29,312 nt of DNA. Source: Moraxella canis. Its GTDB lineage: Bacteria > Pseudomonadota > Gammaproteobacteria > Pseudomonadales > Moraxellaceae. The notes under the pieces were generated by a model. The model was not told the origin of the DNA. It worked only from the letters and a program-made list of their open reading frames with translations, and did not search any database. The stretch lies in NCBI RefSeq assembly GCF_002014965.1, contig NZ_MUXT01000008.1, positions 1-29,312 of the forward strand, in the 5' to 3' direction. The position numbers and the translations under genes are program-made. How positions within the stretch are numbered: the stretch's first letter is position 1; each line of letters starts with the position of its first letter. Below, one piece after another: positions 27,159 through 29,312 of this stretch.

Positions 27159-29312
27159 GTCGCTCCCTTCGCGGGAGCGTGTGTTGAAACACCGTTTTTC
27201 TCCATTTCTTTTAGGGTTTCCATGTCGCTCCCTTCGCGGGAGCGTGTGTTGAAACAGCGGTCAGATGGCGGAAGGTATCAAAACGCTGACGTCGCTCCCT
27301 TCGCGGGAGCGTGTGTTGAAACTCAAGAAAAGCACAGTGATTTATCAATCGGTCATGGTCGCTCCCTTCGCGGGAGCGTGTGTTGAAACGTCGTAATCCA
27401 AGTCAGTGATTGAATGCCAGATGGTCGCTCCCTTCGCGGGAGCGTGTGTTGAAACGCTGTGGTCAATGGCTCAAAAACTGGCGAATACAAGTCGCTCCCT
27501 TCGCGGGAGCGTGTGTTGAAACAGGATTTGAAAAAAGCCATTTGGTATATCCAAGATGTCGCTCCCTTCGCGGGAGCGTGTGTTGAAACATTATACCAAA
27601 GTCTAATTTTGTGAGCAATGCTTGTCGCTCCCTTCGCGGGAGCGTGTGTTGAAACAAGGCGTACTACGACAATCAAGCCACACTTGGTAAAGTCGCTCCC
27701 TTCGCGGGAGCGTGTGTTGAAACAATGCGTGGTGTGATGAGCTGATCGAGGCGGTGAAGTCGCTCCCTTCGCGGGAGCGTGTGTTGAAACGTATTGATAC
27801 GAGAAAATGGGTGCTTGCTCGCATGTCGCTCCCTTCGCGGGAGCGTGTGTTGAAACTTGGGCAAGCAAGACAAGCATTTTTGATGATGCTGGTCGCTCCC
27901 TTCGCGGGAGCGTGTGTTGAAACTCAAAAAATAAAACTTGAGTCTATTATATGCCATGTCGCTCCCTTCGCGGGAGCGTGTGTTGAAACATTGATTTTAT
28001 TGACTTTTTGGGGGTTCATGCCGTGTCGCTCCCTTCGCGGGAGCGTGTGTTGAAACCGCCGTCCATTTGGGGGGTCTGCGCTACCTACACGTCGCTCCCT
28101 TCGCGGGAGCGTGTGTTGAAACAAGACGGCATGGACGGCATGGACGGCATGAACCCCGTCGCTCCCTTCGCGGGAGCGTGTGTTGAAACTAGCGTTGGAT
28201 AAACTGTTAGTGTACGCCCCCCAGTCGCTCCCTTCGCGGGAGCGTGTGTTGAAACAGGATAACCATAACAATAAACATACTCGCTGTAGGTCGCTCCCTT
28301 CGCGGGAGCGTGTGTTGAAACATTGGCTAGATGAGAACGCCGATGAGCGTTATTAAGTCGCTCCCTTCGCGGGAGCGTGTGTTGAAACATTTTGATAAAA
28401 GTTTATAAGTTATTGATTTAATGTCGCTCCCTTCGCGGGAGCGTGTGTTGAAACAGGACACTTAAGGCAGTAACTATTGTTTCGGGATTGTCGCTCCCTT
28501 CGCGGGAGCGTGTGTTGAAACCACTCGCCCGTCAAAACTCGTGCCATTTGCCACATGTCGCTCCCTTCGCGGGAGCGTGTGTTGAAACGTATCGCCTGAG
28601 CCTGCGTTAAATATCCAACCGAGGTCGCTCCCTTCGCGGGAGCGTGTGTTGAAACACTGTACCTTATTACGATGTCAACGCTGACTATGGTCGCTCCCTT
28701 CGCGGGAGCGTGTGTTGAAACTGCGTAGCTAATGCTTGATACTCTTGACGCGCTAAAGTCGCTCCCTTCGCGGGAGCGTGTGTTGAAACACATTTGGCGG
28801 TGTGTCTGTAATCTGTACTTGATAGTCGCTCCCTTCGCGGGAGCGTGTGTTGAAACTGCTGAACCAAGTATTAAGTTACGACCGCCGACTGTCGCTCCCT
28901 TCGCGGGAGCGTGTGTTGAAACCGTCAAGATTAGGGCAAAGATGAAGTTACCAAAGCGTCGCTCCCTTCGCGGGAGCGTGTGTTGAAACATGAAATCTGG
29001 GCATCATGCTATCACCACGCACCGTGTCGCTCCCTTCGCGGGAGCGTGTGTTGAAACGGATTTTGGGCGACGAAAAGCACCAAAAGCTGGCGTCGCTCCC
29101 TTCGCGGGAGCGTGTGTTGAAACATGAAATCTGGGCATCATGCTATCACCACGCACCGTGTCGCTCCCTTCGCGGGAGCGTGTGTTGAAACCGTCAAGAT
29201 TAGGGCAAAGATGAAGTTACCAAAGCGTCGCTCCCTTCGCGGGAGCGTGTGTTGAAACACAAAGCTCAGCAAATGTCAGCTTACCCTCACTGGGTCGCTC
29301 CCTTCGCGGGAG
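27159..29312 (+). CRISPR. Type I-C CRISPR array, 32 full repeats plus one cut by the window end
   Basis: The 32-nt repeat begins GTCGCTCCC, has the stem CGCTCCC/GGGAGCG with loop TTCGC, and ends GTGTTGAAAC. This is the type I-C form, in which Cas5c cuts below the stem. Repeats start at 27159, 27224, 27291, 27358, 27424, 27491, 27558, 27624, 27692, 27759, 27825, 27892, 27958, 28025, 28091, 28158, 28224, 28290, 28357, 28423, 28490, 28557, 28624, 28690, 28758, 28825, 28891, 28958, 29026, 29092, 29160, 29227 and 29294 (partial). All full copies read the same. The 32 spacers are 33-36 nt. The leader-proximal (newest) end is at 27159. Spacers 27 and 31 are identical, as are 28 and 30. The array continues outside the window. 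Confidence 0.98.

Noticed and set aside
27037..29188. Many open frames on both strands across the CRISPR array
   Set aside because: They arise because the repeat has no stop codon in several frames and repeats regularly; the peptides are just translated repeats.
27159..29312. Self-targeting spacers against genes in this window
   Set aside because: By eye none of the 32 spacers matches the rest of the window; a full-genome search would be needed to exclude targets elsewhere.
1..29312. tRNA, rRNA or tmRNA genes and attachment sites
   Set aside because: No cloverleaf-like sequence, rRNA block or duplicated att core was recognised.

Overview
The window looks like a chromosomal defence and gene-decay region of a Gram-negative gammaproteobacterium. 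The most likely source is Moraxella or a close relative in the Moraxellaceae. This is inferred from moderate-to-low GC, the style of the autotransporter and VCBS/VWA adhesin, and the insertion-sequence types; no rRNA or housekeeping marker is present to prove it.

Layout. Positions 1-782 hold a decayed IS1-type element whose terminal inverted repeat starts at base 1. It abuts a broken plasmid Rep_3 initiator gene (866-1653). Next come an intact autotransporter with an extended signal peptide and a Pro-Glu-Lys linker (1917-5402, minus), a small exported protein of unknown function (5834-6481), and a glutathione S-transferase that has lost its N-terminus (6604-7179, minus). The GST break point is also the 5' break point of a VCBS/VWA type I-secreted adhesin pseudogene that carries two in-frame stops (7178-9220). 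An IS3-family transposase scar (about 9390-9687) runs into the 3' end of mcrC.

The first defence module is a type IV McrBC restriction system (9673-13322, minus). Its McrB carries an EVE-like domain inserted between Walker A and Walker B. About 5 kb of dead genes follows: an IS630-like scrap, a Fic gene with two internal deletions, a leucine-rich-repeat remnant, a DUF2075 nuclease/ATPase with one nonsense and two frameshift mutations, and an IS481-type transposase end.

The second defence module is a complete type I-C CRISPR-Cas system: cas3 (18407-20905), then cas5c-cas8c-cas7c-cas4, an AT-rich Nmad2-like gene, cas1, cas2, and a leader with a near-consensus promoter. The array runs from 27159 past the window end, with 32 full repeats, one cut repeat and 32 spacers. 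cas3 is separated from cas5c by a terminator and a TTGACA box, so it is probably a separate transcription unit. cas8c has a textbook internal Shine-Dalgarno and ATG (23109) for the small subunit Cas11c.

How it works together (established for the family). Cas5c processes the crRNA and, with Cas7, Cas8 and Cas11, forms Cascade. Cas3 nicks and degrades the target, and Cas4-Cas1-Cas2 acquire spacers. The Nmad2-like cargo gene inside the adaptation half of the operon is the most unusual item: its family is linked to modified nucleotides, and it sits in the same region as an EVE-bearing modification-dependent restriction system. The array also shows two uncommon spacer patterns: a mirror-ordered duplication (A-B-C-B-A), and two near-neighbour spacers that share 14 nt on opposite strands. 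No tRNA, rRNA or known anti-CRISPR was recognised.
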